Assembly: GCA_032209605.1 (NCBI GenBank)
Contig: JASFXZ010000014.1
Coordinates: 6,778,912-6,842,911 of the forward strand
DNA length: 64,000 nt
Origin: Mactromeris polynyma
Taxonomy: Eukaryota > Mollusca > Bivalvia > Venerida > Mactridae
Direction of reading: 5' to 3'
This document shows positions 48,201 through 59,929 of this stretch, one piece after another. Made by a program: the position numbers and the translations under genes. Below the pieces are notes generated by a model. That model saw only the letters and a list, made by a program, of their open reading frames with translations, was not told the origin of the DNA and ran no database searches. The number at the start of each line of letters is the position of its first letter. The stretch's first letter is position 1.

Positions 48201-48559
48201 TATTTTCATGATTTCTCACGAAATGTGACTGATAAAGTGATAACACTGTCAAATATGATAATTTTGACTCTATCAAGGGAGATTATTCTGGTATTACTTG
48301 ATCATTTTTGCTCACTATCAACTTCTGACATTTTGTTAACTCCCTGAAAACTAGAATCCTCAGAAAATCCGACAATATTCAAAGTCCTGTATTGTCTTCT
48401 CATAAATTCAATGCATAAAATGAATACCGGACACTCTGAAATACAGCTACGGGACTGCTGTTTCAGTGTTTGTGACAGCTGACAGATATTGTAGGATATT
48501 CTATCTCTGAAAACCAGACGGGTACATTTTCAGTAGAAGTGTCAAACCGTGTACTATGA

Positions 48560-48826
48560 AGAGATACTACATCTGATAATGCTGGGTCATTGAAGGGGTC
48601 GTTGGTTCGAGCCCCACATCAGGCACACTTTTTCCCCTTGATTTACTTTAATGGGTGTTTGATGGCCCACGGTGGTTGAGCCTCAAATGTCAGAAGGGGG
48701 AGGAGTGAAGCGGTGTGGGGTTAGACGGCCACCTGGTTAGCTCAGTCGGTAGAGTGCCGTACTAGTGTTAGGGGGTTGTGATTTCGAGCCCCACATCGGG
48801 CACACTTTTTCCCCTTGATTTTCTTC
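48560..48826 (+). mobile_element. tRNA-headed SINE plus a truncated second copy
   Basis: TGGTTAGCTCAGTCGGTAGA (from about 48730) is a good A box, GATTTCGAGCCCC (about 48780) a B box, then ACATCGGGCACACTTTTTCC. The segment TTCGAGCCCCACATC.GGCA and CACTTTTTCCCCTTGATT also occurs at 48608-48645, so a second, 5'-truncated copy precedes it. The tRNA arms do not pair well enough for a working tRNA gene. Confidence -1.
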
Positions 48827-48830
48827 AACA

Positions 48831-49549
48831 TAATTCGCGGACTCGAAAATGCTACATCACATTGCATAAGGCCCGTTTAGACGTTACATACAAGTGAAAG
48901 TAAAATAACAACATAATGAATGTTGATGGTTAAATCGGCATGTGCACGTATTATATTTTGGACTAGTATTTTCCGTACCGGTCGAAATTATGTTGTGGTC
49001 GAAATCTTGTTGTTTTGAGGACCAATCAGCGCGCTTGGCACCAGTGATGCCACCCGGCCGAATTGAGTTAGGCTAACAGAGTAACATTACCAGTAGCGCC
49101 CGAGATTCATACATTAGCAAGTTATACTCAAATTACCTTACAAGGGCGACAAAATAAAATAGCCAAAAAGCTAGCTTTCGTTAGTTGCAAGACGCCATGC
49201 AATTAACATCATCGTGAAGATCACAAATGGGTGGTGGTGTAAACCCCCTTCCCCCGTCTCTGTCCGGTCCTATTTTCTACTGAGCAAAATAAGTTAAGGG
49301 CCACGTAATAAATGTAATATCCATAACTTTTAATACATTTCTTTTAATTCAATAATGCTTTACTAAAAGTCAAATAACTGACAATGACACTCAGAAAATT
49401 CATAAACATAAACAAGTTAGAGCTAGCGGCCTCCCAGAAATCGATAAACACACTCACTGCAAAAAACCTACCATTTCAGGCTTGGTGGGTGGGAAAATAA
49501 TGTTCCGAATTGTAACTGTAAGTCACTGTTCGTCGTACATTTTTAAAAT
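48831..49549. other. Intergenic stretch
   Basis: No gene or repeat recognised; possible promoter territory of the - strand zinc-finger gene. The right part may include an unassigned end of the Tc1-like element. Confidence -1.
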
Positions 49550-50549
49550 TAATAATGCGTATGTCCCCCAAAAGCTGCAATCACCTCCGAACAATAGGAA
49601 ATAAAACTCCTGATAAGTGTTCGAATTTCCTGCTGGGGTATGTCAGCCCACTCTTCGTTAAGTGCAGTCTGAAGCTGCTCCCTTGTTCATGGACGAACTT
49701 GCTCATCAGCCAACCGTCTCTGCATCATATTCCAGACGTGCTCGATCCATTCGCTCGATATCTTCAGTTTCAAGGTACTGGTTGACCAGTCGAGCCCAGT
49801 GAGGGCGCACATTATCGTGCATTAAAACCACAGGTACCTGAAGCAAAAAAAATTTTGTACGGACCATTACTATAATAAGAGTATACTTATTATAGTCATA
49901 GTCCATATATAGAAAAAATAAATATTTTGTTTCAAGTACCTGTGGTTAAAACGAAAACTTTGGCACACAGCTCCTGCATATGGACGAACAAACACATTAA
50001 GGATTTGATCCCTATAACATAGAACATTTAAGGAACCATTTTCAATCACATAAAGGTCTGTACGTCCATCAAAGGGTATGCCACCCCAATTGAGCACATC
50101 TATGGTCATCCAAATCGGTTACGTTCCGTTACACAGCAGTCTCGTCATTCAAGTCCACACAGAATTTTGCCTGAGATTTGAAAGGCGAATGGTAGCATAG
50201 TGGCGTGCAAATTCTCGCCTGCGACGTCCATGCTGTGTCGTTAATGGGGGCGTATGGAGGATCTTCGAACACTAATACCAAATCCGTGTATGCGGTTACG
50301 CACAGTCTGGTCACAGATATCGACATGGGAAGCAGCACAGAACTGGGAATTGTGAGATCGGAGATGTTGAAAACTGTACGACCAGGTCAATAAGCCAATA
50401 TACTGATCTTGCATGGTCGCTGGGCAACATATCCAGTCTGAAGGTGCGTCTACCACATATATAACATACCGAACACTGAATGACAAACAGTGGAATTGAT
50501 TGAGTTTCTGACGCCTCGAGTTAGCTGATAACTGTGAAGCACACATCAA
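49550..50549 (-). pseudogene. Tc1-like transposase pseudogene
   Basis: On the - strand, 5' to 3' and in shifting frames: HVDICDQTVRNRIHGFGISV (HTH region), TAWTSQARI, MTIDVLNWGGIPFDGRTDLY, YRDQILNVFVRPYAGAVCQS, then after an insertion VLMHDNVRPHWARLVNQYLE, IERMD, then Q-rich ADEQVRP and TREQLQTALNEEWADIPQQE. These are in the order of a Tc1-family DDE transposase (HDN.RPH carries the second Asp). About 13 codons (the PDLNP part before the third acidic residue) are missing, there are frameshifts and a stop, and a 118-bp MITE splits it. It is dead. Confidence -1.
49828..49945. mobile_element. 118-bp MITE inside the Tc1-like pseudogene
   Basis: CCACAGGTACCTGAAGCAAA at the left end is inverted at the right end with 19 of 21 matches. 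TTAAAA occurs immediately on both sides (49822-49827 and 49946-49951), a likely target-site duplication. The interior is AT-rich and partly palindromic. No coding. Confidence -1.
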
Positions 50550-50765
50550 GCTGACAGTTCATAATTTCCACTTGTGGAATTGAGTGCCATCAAGTTTGGT
50601 ATTTTGATTTTCCTATGAATTTGTTATAGGATTTTGTTTCTGATCATGCAATATTTCCCTTTCCATCCTTATTTCTCAGCAGTGTGTTTATTACGGTATA
50701 TTTCTTATGACTTTCTTGCTTTATGCTCATCTTTAGTATATCAATGTTCTTCAATATCTCTTCTA

Positions 50766-50900
50766 TTGCATTACGTATGTACCCTTGAGCCTCCCAAAAT
50801 ACCTTATGTTGTATGGGTCGTTGTTTTCCCGGAGGTCTGTTTGGGGAGGCACTGTCTTATTTATGTGACGTTCCCTATAGCAATTAATTTTCTCTCTTTC
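50766..50900. repeat. Second copy of the dispersed repeat at 28055
   Basis: Same orientation as 28055-28190. The pyrimidine-rich stretch that follows, to about 51560, has on the - strand broken frames such as LADLERCILEQEHELL that look like coiled coil. It could be an eroded retroelement gag, but this is weak. Confidence -1.
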
Positions 50901-51714
50901 AACATTCTATCGTACATGTCCTCTTATTTCCTTCTAAGTCTTTCCTCATGTCGTTTCATTTCCTGTTCTAATTTACGTCTCCTTTTCCTTCCAAGGTCTA
51001 GCTGTCTCATTCAGAAACACTTCATTCTGTTTCACTTTACTCACTACACCTCTTTCGCGTAATTACCTGTTTCTATTTACCCTGGTATCTCTGTCAAGAG
51101 GAGGAGATATTCTATCATATCTCAACTCACTTTTCCTGCTTATTTCATGATCTGCGTCCTCAAATTCTTTACAGAAACCAACTCTTCTGTCATGTACTTA
51201 ATAGTGTCTTGGAGTGTCTTCAAACTTATTCTCATCTCGTAATTCTAGCAATTTCTTGACATTTATTTACTAATACAACTTTTTCCATAACACTCTGAGT
51301 TGAAGTTTGAAATATTTCAATTTTATTCAACCGTTTTAATGGTATGAAACGATCTTTCTACATATCTTTCCCGGCTAAATCATTCGATTATTTTCCGCAT
51401 GACCATGCACTTACATCAGTTAACTTTTAATTAGCAATTCATGTTCCTGTTCTAAAATACACCTTTCCAAGTCAGCCAGTTTCTTTCCCTCTTCCTTCAT
51501 TTCTCGTTCAGACACATATTCAGTCATTCTTAACCAATAGTGGTTACCCAAATGTTTTAGCAATATACTACTATAACACACTACAATGTACTACCAAAAG
51601 AAAACACAAACAAGAGGGCCTGTGTTCTACTGGCTGACCGATCACCTTCTGTCTTTAAGTTCTTAGGAGGCATTTGTGGATGGATGCTCTATTGATTACC
51701 GAAATGTTGCAAAT

Positions 51715-52205
51715 TACAAGGGCCATAATGCAGTCGTGCATGGGCGGATATGTCTGTTTTTTTTTCCAAAGGAACCAAGGTTTCGTGGATATCAAACTAC
51801 TGTTTGGTGAAGATCAAATAAAAAAAGGAAGCTCTATTCACAAACTCGTACATAGCAATTCTGTCATTTTTAAGGGGCCATAACCTCGCCATGCATGGGT
51901 GGATCTAGCTGATTTTCGAAAGGAACCGAGCACCCATAGATATCTAACTACTATATAAGTTCGATCAACATCAGATAATAAATGAAGGTGCTGTTGTGTT
52001 CACAAGTTCACTTATAAGCATTTTCCAATTTTAAAGGGCCATAATCCAGTCAAGCGTGTGGGTCTGACTGGGTGTCAAAAAGAACCGAGCTATCATGGAT
52101 ATCTCACTACTGTATATGTTTGATGACGATCCAATCGAAACTGACGGCTTTATCGTGTACACAATTGTTTGCGGGCGAACGGACACCACGTCATCGCATT
52201 AGAAT
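51715..52205 (+). repeat. Tandem triplicate, about 160-bp unit, of a dispersed repeat
   Basis: GGGCCATAA starts units at 51719, 51876 and 52038. Each continues with a (G)CATG.GTGG-like segment, then AA.GAACC.AG, 'ATGGATATC..ACTACT' and 'GATCAA' motifs. The end GGGCGAACGGACACCACGTC is a typical terminus of this bivalve repeat type (from memory). Confidence -1.
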
Positions 52206-53117
52206 TACCCCCTGTACGACTTCAACCACTATAACTGAATGTACCCACAGAAAGCCTAATGTGAACAACAACCCTACAACACTAACTAACCGAATTAAAT
52301 TTTAGACACTGTAACCATGCACACTAGAAAACAAAACACGCGTCAATTCAATATTCTCTATCTAAAACTTTTCAAACAAAATGCAGATACAACGTATTTT
52401 ACAGAAAAGAATACCGTGAACACATATATATATATATTCTTTTTATTCCACCTTTCAGTGATATATAAATATCAATGCAATGCAAGCATAAATTCAGGAG
52501 AGAAAAATATATACCACATGATAGGCAAACATATGGGTGAACATTAAACAAGACAATATATCAAAGGACAAATACTATATGTGAGAAATATCAAGAGATA
52601 CATGTATGTTCATAGATAGATAAAGTCCTGAGACAAATGCACAAACATACAAGTAAACCCAATAAGATAAAAAACTAAAATTGAACAAAACATCGAGAAT
52701 GAGCATATTGCAATTAATTAAGCTGTACATGTGCGTTTACCATGAAAGTTTCGTTTTTGCAAAGAGTTTATCGAAAGTTCGAATTTAGTGTAAGTTTTGC
52801 CAGCCATTAATTACTTTTATTTCACTTAAAAACAATTGTGTTGGCTGTGGACGCACCTTAGAGGTGTAAGATTTCTTTTAACAGATTATTTGAAGTGTAG
52901 GAAGAACACATAATGTATATACTTAGTAGAGGTTTTAAGATATGTGTTCATCAATTGCTGCGATGACAAGTTTGTGTCAGCTCAATATACATTTTCATAT
53001 ACAAGGTATTCTAATACAAAACGAACAACATTTTAAGTTAAATAGAGTTTGAAGATGCATGACAGTCAGACGAACTCGGTAACATTTGCCTACATTGACT
53101 AATATTTCTTGTTTCAA
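52206..53117. other. AT-rich intergenic stretch
   Basis: No gene or repeat recognised. Confidence -1.
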
Positions 53118-53400
53118 ATAACTTGGTACAAATGTTAATCACATCAAGGTGACGTGTCGCGCACAAGAGCCAGGTCCGTTGCTTAAATGTCACTGACACA
53201 CTTTGACATTGAGTGCTTTCCATGCATACATATACAAGGTATATATACATTGTGTATACAAGACCGTGTCCGCTCTTCAACTATTGTCTGCATGAACCAT
53301 TTTATAATTTACTTGGCACAAATGTTAACCAAACCAAGAAGACATACCCCGCGCACGAACTAGGTCCGTGGCTCAAAGACGAAGCGCATACTTGACATAC
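53118..53400. repeat. Two tandem copies of a ~190-bp dispersed repeat
   Basis: ACTTGG(T/C)ACAAATGTTAA, then C..A.CAAG..GAC and GCGCAC.A...AGGTCCGT.GCT recur at 53121 and 53311. This is a widespread bivalve repeat type by memory. Confidence -1.
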
Positions 53401-53708
53401 AGTGTATGATTATGGTCGTTGTTGGATATTGTCATGATTGGGAAACACTTAAGTGGTAACTTCATGAAGCAATTATTTTGCATTCAATGAATGTTCATTT
53501 TCAATTGTTCTGTTCATAGTGAATAGAGACACCATTTAGCACCAAACGGTGACAGACCCTTCAATCAGTTTACGAGATTGGTATCATATCCGGTACGGAG
53601 CATTGTATTGCTAAGCAATATTATATTTTTCTTCAACTATTTATTTCTTATTTATCATTATTACTTTATTACGTGTTTGTTCTCACCTAAATGTTGGTAT
53701 ATATATAT

Positions 53709-53742
53709 TCACGGACCTATATACATGTATATAGGTCCGTGA
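53709..53742. repeat. Perfect 34-bp palindrome
   Basis: The 17-bp half TCACGGACCTATATACA is followed by its exact reverse complement with no spacer. A 19-bp piece (GTATATAGGTCCGTGATAT) also occurs at 7941-7959. Between here and 54650 nothing else was recognised. Confidence -1.
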
Positions 53743-54649
53743 TATATTTGAGTAACCTTGAGTTAGTGCATGGTACTTACGTTACTTAACACTTGTATAT
53801 ATATAGTACGCATAGTTAAAAATATTGAGACATTTAACACATGTATTTGTTTCCAATGATAATAACACGCGAATGTCTTCATCAAAGTTCAAGTTGAGAT
53901 AGTCATAACTAAACTTGAGTATGTAAAAATTATGAGATTTAAACTATCAATTTATAAAAAAGTATAATTTTTGACGTCTTCGTTTTCCGGGTTTTAGTCC
54001 GAATACTTCCGGGTTTACCGGGCTATATACCTGTAGTACATCAAAATTGATGACGTAAAGCACAATTGACTGTCTCTGGTCGCAGTTCACTAGAGAGTTA
54101 ATTATTGGAAAATTTGTTGTAACCGTTGCAGTAAGTTATAATTTCAGAATCTATTTCAGAAATTGTGGTTAATAGTTGCTTGAATTTATAGTTGTCAGTA
54201 CAACCTTGTGCTATGGAAGTGGTAACTCGATGGAAATGTCTCTCGGTTAGCGTTAAGTCTGTGTTTGAGCTTGAAGAATAAATGTAAATAAACGTAGAAT
54301 ATGACAACTTATAAACGTTAGCAGATTTATTTGTTATATAAGTTTCATTGTTGACATTGGTTTGTGTTTAGTTTTTCATAAGGCAAAAATCATTGTACTT
54401 GATCACTTTATTTTGTGTCATGCATGTGAACTCTCCCAATTTCCGCAGGGGTCTCCTAGATTTGATGGGCCACTCATACTCGTGTACTTTCCAGGCTGAT
54501 GGCCGCAGTGTCTCGACTTTAAACGTAAACATCGTACCTTTTTGTTTTGGGGTATTTTTTTAGTTCATTCCTAACTGAATCGCTGAAATTAACAGTCAAA
54601 CTAGTAACAGGATGTAATGGTAACTGGTCAACTCGTACCTTAGTCAACA

Positions 54650-55335
54650 CGTACCCCATAGCTCAGTCTAGGTGCTGGTAATCAGTATGGAATTCTGCGC
54701 CCCATGTCACAGTCTAGTAGCTGGTAAACAGTATGGAATTCTGCGCCCCATGTCAAAGTCTAGTAGCTGGTAAACAGTATGGAATTCTGCACCCCATGTC
54801 ACAGTCTAGATGCTGGTAATCAATATGGAATTCTGCGCCCCATGTCAAAGTCTAGGTGCTGGTAATCAATATGGAATTCTGCGCCCCATGTCAAAGTCTA
54901 GGTGCTGGTAAACAGTATGGAATTCTGCGCCCCATGTCACAGTCTAGTTGCTGGTAAACAGTATGGAATTCTGCGCCCCATGTCACAGTCTAGGTGCTGG
55001 TAAACAGTATGGAATTCTGTGCCCCATGTCACAGTCTAGGTGCTGGTAAACAGTATGGAATTCTGCGCCCCATGTCACAGGCTAGGTGCTGGTAAACAGT
55101 ATGGAATTCTGCGCCCCATGTCACAGTCTAGTAGCTGGTAAACAGTATGGAATTCTGAGCCCCATGTCACAATCTAGGTGCTGGTAAACAGTATGGAATT
55201 CTGCGCCCCATGTCACAATCTAGGTGCTGGTAATCAGTATGGAACTCTGCACCCCATTTCACAATCTAGGTGCTGGTAATCAGTATGGAATTCTGCGCCC
55301 CATGTCACAGTCTAGTTGTTGGTAATATGTATGTT
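54650..55335. repeat. Minisatellite, 46-bp unit, about 14 copies
   Basis: Unit ATGGAATTCTGCGCCCCATG, TCACAGTCTAGGTGCTGGTA, AACAGT. Variants TAGTAGCTG/TAGGTGCTG and AAACAG/AATCAG are mixed along the array. The stretch 55336-55857 has only weak open frames. Confidence -1.
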
Positions 55336-55857
55336 ATTTTGTACCCCATTATGACTTACCCTGTAACTAAATTATTGTTCAAAACGTATGTTATCATGTC
55401 TAAGTTGTGTATTTCTTATGAAATTTTTGGAGACATTCTTTTGTTGATGGCGGGTAATATACAGAAGATACCTTGCATGAGTACCCCACTTGGGATTTAA
55501 AATTTATCCCCCTCAAAAAAATTGCCTTACCGCATAGTTATTGGTCGAGCAATCACAAGATTAAAACGATGGTACCTTTAAAAGACAGGGTATATGATAT
55601 AATAATTTTAGAAAACTTGATTCATGCATCTAAATACTTACAGATTTTTATTTTGAAACAAAAGCTTAACATTCTTCACACTAATTTAAATAAATTAGGT
55701 TGAAGAAAGCAGAGAAACTCGATGGACGTTACTTTGTGTTAATTTAATGGTTTTGCTTTTTCAGGTTTTGATGTCTTTCGTGTGCCAGACATTTTAGAGT
55801 GACTCCATTCTTTGTTATGGTGGGATAGGATGTGACTTTAATTTTACTGATGGCAAC

Positions 55858-55927
55858 ATGGAAACAAATGCAATCTGTTGTGTGAAGACAATGTTAACAT
55901 GGATTTTACTTAGTGTCGTAATAACAG
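55858..55927 (+). CDS. Candidate first coding exon with signal-peptide-like sequence
   Basis: An ATG opens a 23-codon reading ending in a good donor (G|GTACGT at 55928). It reads METNAICCVKTMLTWILLSV and then VIT: a polar start followed by a hydrophobic stretch, like a signal peptide or anchor with a phase-1 junction (the EndoU first exon has the same phase). No downstream exon was recognised before the window ends, 8 kb of mostly minisatellite later. Chance is a real possibility. Confidence -1.
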
Positions 55928-55984
55928 GTACGTAAATTAATATATATACTACAGCAGCACTCATTATGTGTCAATTGAAGTGAG

Positions 55985-56855
55985 AGTCAGAGCTGATTAA
56001 GGTTGGAGATGTACACTCATCTAGGTGTGAGTGTCAGAGCTGGTCCAGGTTGGAGGTGTACACTCCTCTAGGTGTGAGTGTCAGAGCTGATCCAGGTTGG
56101 AGGTGTACACTCCTAGGTGTGAGGGTCAGAGCTGGTCCAGGTTTGAGATGTACACTCCTCTATGTGTGAGTGTCAGAGCTGGTCAGGTTGGAGATGTACA
56201 CTCCTCTAGGTGTGAGTGTCAGAGCTGGTCCAGGTTGGAAGTGTACACTCCTCTAGGTGTGAGTGTCAGAGCTGGTCCAGGTTGGAGATGTACACTCCTC
56301 TAGGTGTGAGGGTCAGAGCTGGTCCAGGTTGGAGGTGTACACTCCTCTAGGTGTGAGGGTCAGAGCTCGTCCAGCTTGGAGATGTACACTCCTCTAGGTG
56401 TGAGGGTCAGAGCTCGTCCAGCTTGGAGATGTACACTCCTCTAGGTGTGAGGGTCAGAGCTGGTCCAGCTTGGAGATGTACACTCCTCTAGGTCTGAGGG
56501 TCAGAGCTGGTCCAGCTTGGAGATGTACACTCCTAGGTGTGAGGGTCAGAGCTGGTCCAGGTTTGAGATGTACACTCCTAGGTGTGAGGGTCAGAGCTGG
56601 TCCAGGTTGGAGATGTACACTCCTCTATGTGTGAGGGTCAGAACTGGTCCAGCTTGGAGATGTACACTCCTCTAGGTGTGAGGGTCAGAGCTGGTCCAGG
56701 TTTGAGATGTACACTCCTCTTGGTGTGAGGGTCAGAGCTGGTCCAGGTTTGAGATGTACACTCCTCTTGGTGTGAGGGTCAGAGCTGGTCCAGGTTTGAG
56801 ATGTACACTCCTCTTGGTGTGAGGGTCAGAGCTGGTCCAGGTTTGAGATGTTTTG
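55985..56855. repeat. Minisatellite, 47-bp unit, about 18 copies
   Basis: Unit GGTGTGAGGGTCAGAGCTGG, TCCAGGTTGGAGATGTACAC, TCCTCTA. Some copies lack four bases (TCCTAGG). Blocks of like variants (CAGCTTGG, CAGGTTTG) lie together. It starts about 60 bp after the candidate exon at 55858. Confidence -1.
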
Positions 56856-57159
56856 GTAGGGTTAGATGTTTGGCAGGTCAACTGAAGGGAAATTTGGTTA
56901 CTTACTTTATATGAGTGGTGTCTAGAATTTGATAATTCCTGGAAAATAATTGCATTTGGGGGTCTGTGGATTCCAGTTCACTGTCACTCACTGAATACAG
57001 AGTTCTGATATATTATATTGGACTATCCGTTACTGTTATACCTTCTGTTGTAATGTAGTTTCTTGTATGTACAGTCCTTTATTTCTTTCTATGACAACAT
57101 AACGGACAGGTGAATGTATGCATCCACCTGAATACTTTCGCAGTGATTTTCCTAACACC
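56856..57159. other. Short unassigned stretch
   Basis: No gene or repeat recognised. Confidence -1.
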
Positions 57160-57362
57160 AAATCTTGAGTCCCTGACTCCCTTTTCTTTCTTGGGACTTC
57201 CATTTTCAACTTACTGTTCATCTCCGGGACCCCTAAAATAATCTTTTCTCAAGTATAAACTGCTTATCTGGGACCCTACAAATTGACTAAGGACCCCCAG
57301 TTTTTATCAAACACAAGGGTTCAGGGATCCGTAGCTGAAAAATCCTAGGGAAAACCCTGCTT
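57160..57362. repeat. Inverted copy of the dispersed repeat at 12392
   Basis: AATCTTGAGTCCCTGACTCC, GTATAAACTGCTTATCTGGG and GGATCCGTAGCTGAAAAATC match the reverse complement of 12392-12605. Confidence -1.
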
Positions 57363-58467
57363 TCTTTATAAATAATGTCTGTGGGAGGCCTGTATTTCAT
57401 AAACTTTGGTCTGGCTGTACAGAACATGTACAGTGGAACACACTTTTAAAGTACTCGGTTATAATGAAAAGTCTGATAGTACATAGTAATTTTAATTCCC
57501 AGACCAAGCTCTTCTATATTTCATTGTATGATTACACTAATATAGGATATAAAGTTGTAATTTGTGGCATATTTTAAAGCAAATGTACTCGGTTATAACA
57601 TAATTTACAACATCAATTGGTTTGAGTGTGAAAACAGGTGTTAACTTATGCCATAATTTATCTCGGCAGACACAGCACATTGATTGACCAACTCGCTAAT
57701 TGGTAATGTTTGTATTGGACAAGTGTCATGTAGTTTGTATTATATTTATGTAATCAGGGATGAAATGTGACTACGTCATGCAATTAGATTATCAATAAGC
57801 AAAAAACTGGTTTGTTAATGTTATTTACATGTAAATAAGTAAAAATTTACCATTTATTGCTATCTTTCCATATATTTAATTGGGTGGAAATTCTGGACTG
57901 GCCAAACCAGTTTTTACATTGTTTACTTTTGTCAAAACATTGCATTATTGATACATGTACAGTTCATGTTTGGCTGTGTGTAAACCCAATACGATTTAAG
58001 GCTTTTATTATTGATTATTCATTATATTGGGTTACCCTTATAGGGTGGGAAGGTTGTTTAAATCATATTTCTAGTTATGAACGGATGAATAGGTTGTATA
58101 CAACACCCCTATAATCGATATTTAGGCGGACACGATAATGAAAGCAATAGTGAATTTGAGCTATACCAATAAAGATGGAATAAAGTAAACGAAAAGTAGA
58201 ACGCTTGAAACAAAATACAAGATTTTTGTCATTTTTCTTGCATGTATATGTGTGTTTTTCAGTATGTTTCTATAAACTGTTATTACAGATCAGAACAGGC
58301 TCATCAAATCATCAAGATACATTATTAAAAGTCTAGCAACATCATTTCGCTGCCTATCCTTACCTTATTTGATAAAATGTTTATTCTCACAAAACTTTGT
58401 TCAGTGTTATTATTAGTCAGAGATGACATCTTTATTACACATTGGTACTAAGACATTATTTCTCCTG
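57363..58467. other. AT-rich intergenic or intronic stretch
   Basis: No gene recognised. An 85-codon open frame at 57857-58114 (+) has no recognisable motif and was not called. Confidence -1.
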
Positions 58468-58668
58468 AATCAGGGTTCCACTAGTTGCTGAATCTCAAGG
58501 GACATCTTGATAATTTTCAACCCAATTTTACCATTTTAAGGCAAAATACCTATAATTTAGATAAAAATTGACCCACCAGAATCCCTGGAGTCAAAATGTG
58601 GCTTTTTGGAATTTCCATGGGTCAAAGGGTCAACTCCAGGGTCAAATGGAACCCCTGATATATTTGCT
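58468..58668. repeat. Inverted copy of the dispersed repeat at 38310
   Basis: GGGTTCCACTAGTTGCTGAA, CCCTGGAGTCAAAATGTGGC, GGTCAAAGGGTCAACTCCAG match the reverse complement of 38310-38515. Confidence -1.
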
Positions 58669-59929
58669 GTCTTAAGAAATATGTTACAGCTTATTAGTAA
58701 ACTACTTAGATTTGGACAAGTGAATGTTGGATGGGGACAACCAAGACTTTCAGGTTAATTCGTCCATGGACACATAAGGTACTTCCACACCATCATCAAC
58801 TTCATAATATAAAACAGGGTAAGCGAGATTAAATTGATGAAGGGAACAATGTTTATGTGCCAGATACAAACATAGGCATTCAACGCATAAAGGTCCCCCA
58901 AACCCTTAACTGCTTAACTGTTCGCAGTCTTATAAATAGTTTTTAAAAATGAAAGTTGATTGGTTGTTTTTTAACAATTTTTTGGCAATTGAAAAAATAA
59001 AACACATCAAATTGGCGGTTTGTGATTGCAGTAAGTCATCAAAAATTTCTGCGTTCACAAATAATCAGTCTAATTAGTCTTTTGATTAATAATCTGTATA
59101 CATTGAAGCACCGATCTGGAAGTAATGAATTTCACAATAATTAGGTATTTTCCAGGTTTTCAATCACAGCTGCTGCTGCTCTTGTCAAACACATCAACAC
59201 TGATTGATGTAATGGTTCTAGCATATGCCAGCATTCTGACAAGCACTTCCCTATATTTGTATAAACGTTACACACACACATCTTAATAATACGAGACCTG
59301 TCAATATCTTCCTGGACAACTTGTGTAAATAAAAGTTTTTGGAATAGAAACAGTCAAAATAACAGAAGCCACATTTTGACCCTTTTTGAGAGTATGGTAT
59401 GTCCGGCACAATGTCAGATAAGCCAGGCACAAGAATTGGATACCTCTGATCAGATAAGAAATTGTGAACATTGTGTCGTGAAAGATTCATTATAGAATGG
59501 CTGATTTGTCTGGAATTGTAGGACCATGTGCTCCTCGTTAAACGTGTTCTTGTCTGGATATAAATCGGCATCATTTAATAGAAAGAGAATCTTTCAGTAT
59601 TTGTGAATGCCTGTTTTTAAGCAGTGGTGGTGTAGATAATTAATGTTTAATTGGCATTGTTTTCCTGTGACTACCAGTATGTGATCTAGTTCTGTCGATT
59701 CATCCTGTGATGATATGGCCTACCCTTGTCTGCATATTCTGTTAATTGATCAGATTTTAGAGTGAGATAAAACCATGAAGTGTTAGTACCTGAGTACCTA
59801 TTGTACAGCAATGGTTAAATCTAGGGAGCAACAGTTGACCTTTGATTAAGACTTAAAGTTTTACATTTGGCTGCCTCGGCCACCAGAGTTCCGCATTGAT
59901 TCACTTCTACTAAACAATTAAAGTAAAGG
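58669..59929. other. Intergenic or intronic stretch
   Basis: No recognisable gene, RNA or repeat. Confidence -1.

Noticed and set aside
48728..48815. tRNA gene
   Set aside because: A and B boxes are good, but anticodon and acceptor arms do not pair, and a second truncated copy sits next to it; a SINE fits better.
49870..50549. Several separate small - strand genes
   Set aside because: They are consecutive pieces of one Tc1-like transposase broken by frameshifts and a MITE.
50634..51062. 142-codon + frame, Cys/Leu/Ser-rich
   Set aside because: Pyrimidine-rich DNA including a dispersed repeat also found at 28055; no protein family features.
57857..58114. 85-codon + frame
   Set aside because: No motif, no splice context and AT-biased composition typical of noncoding DNA here.
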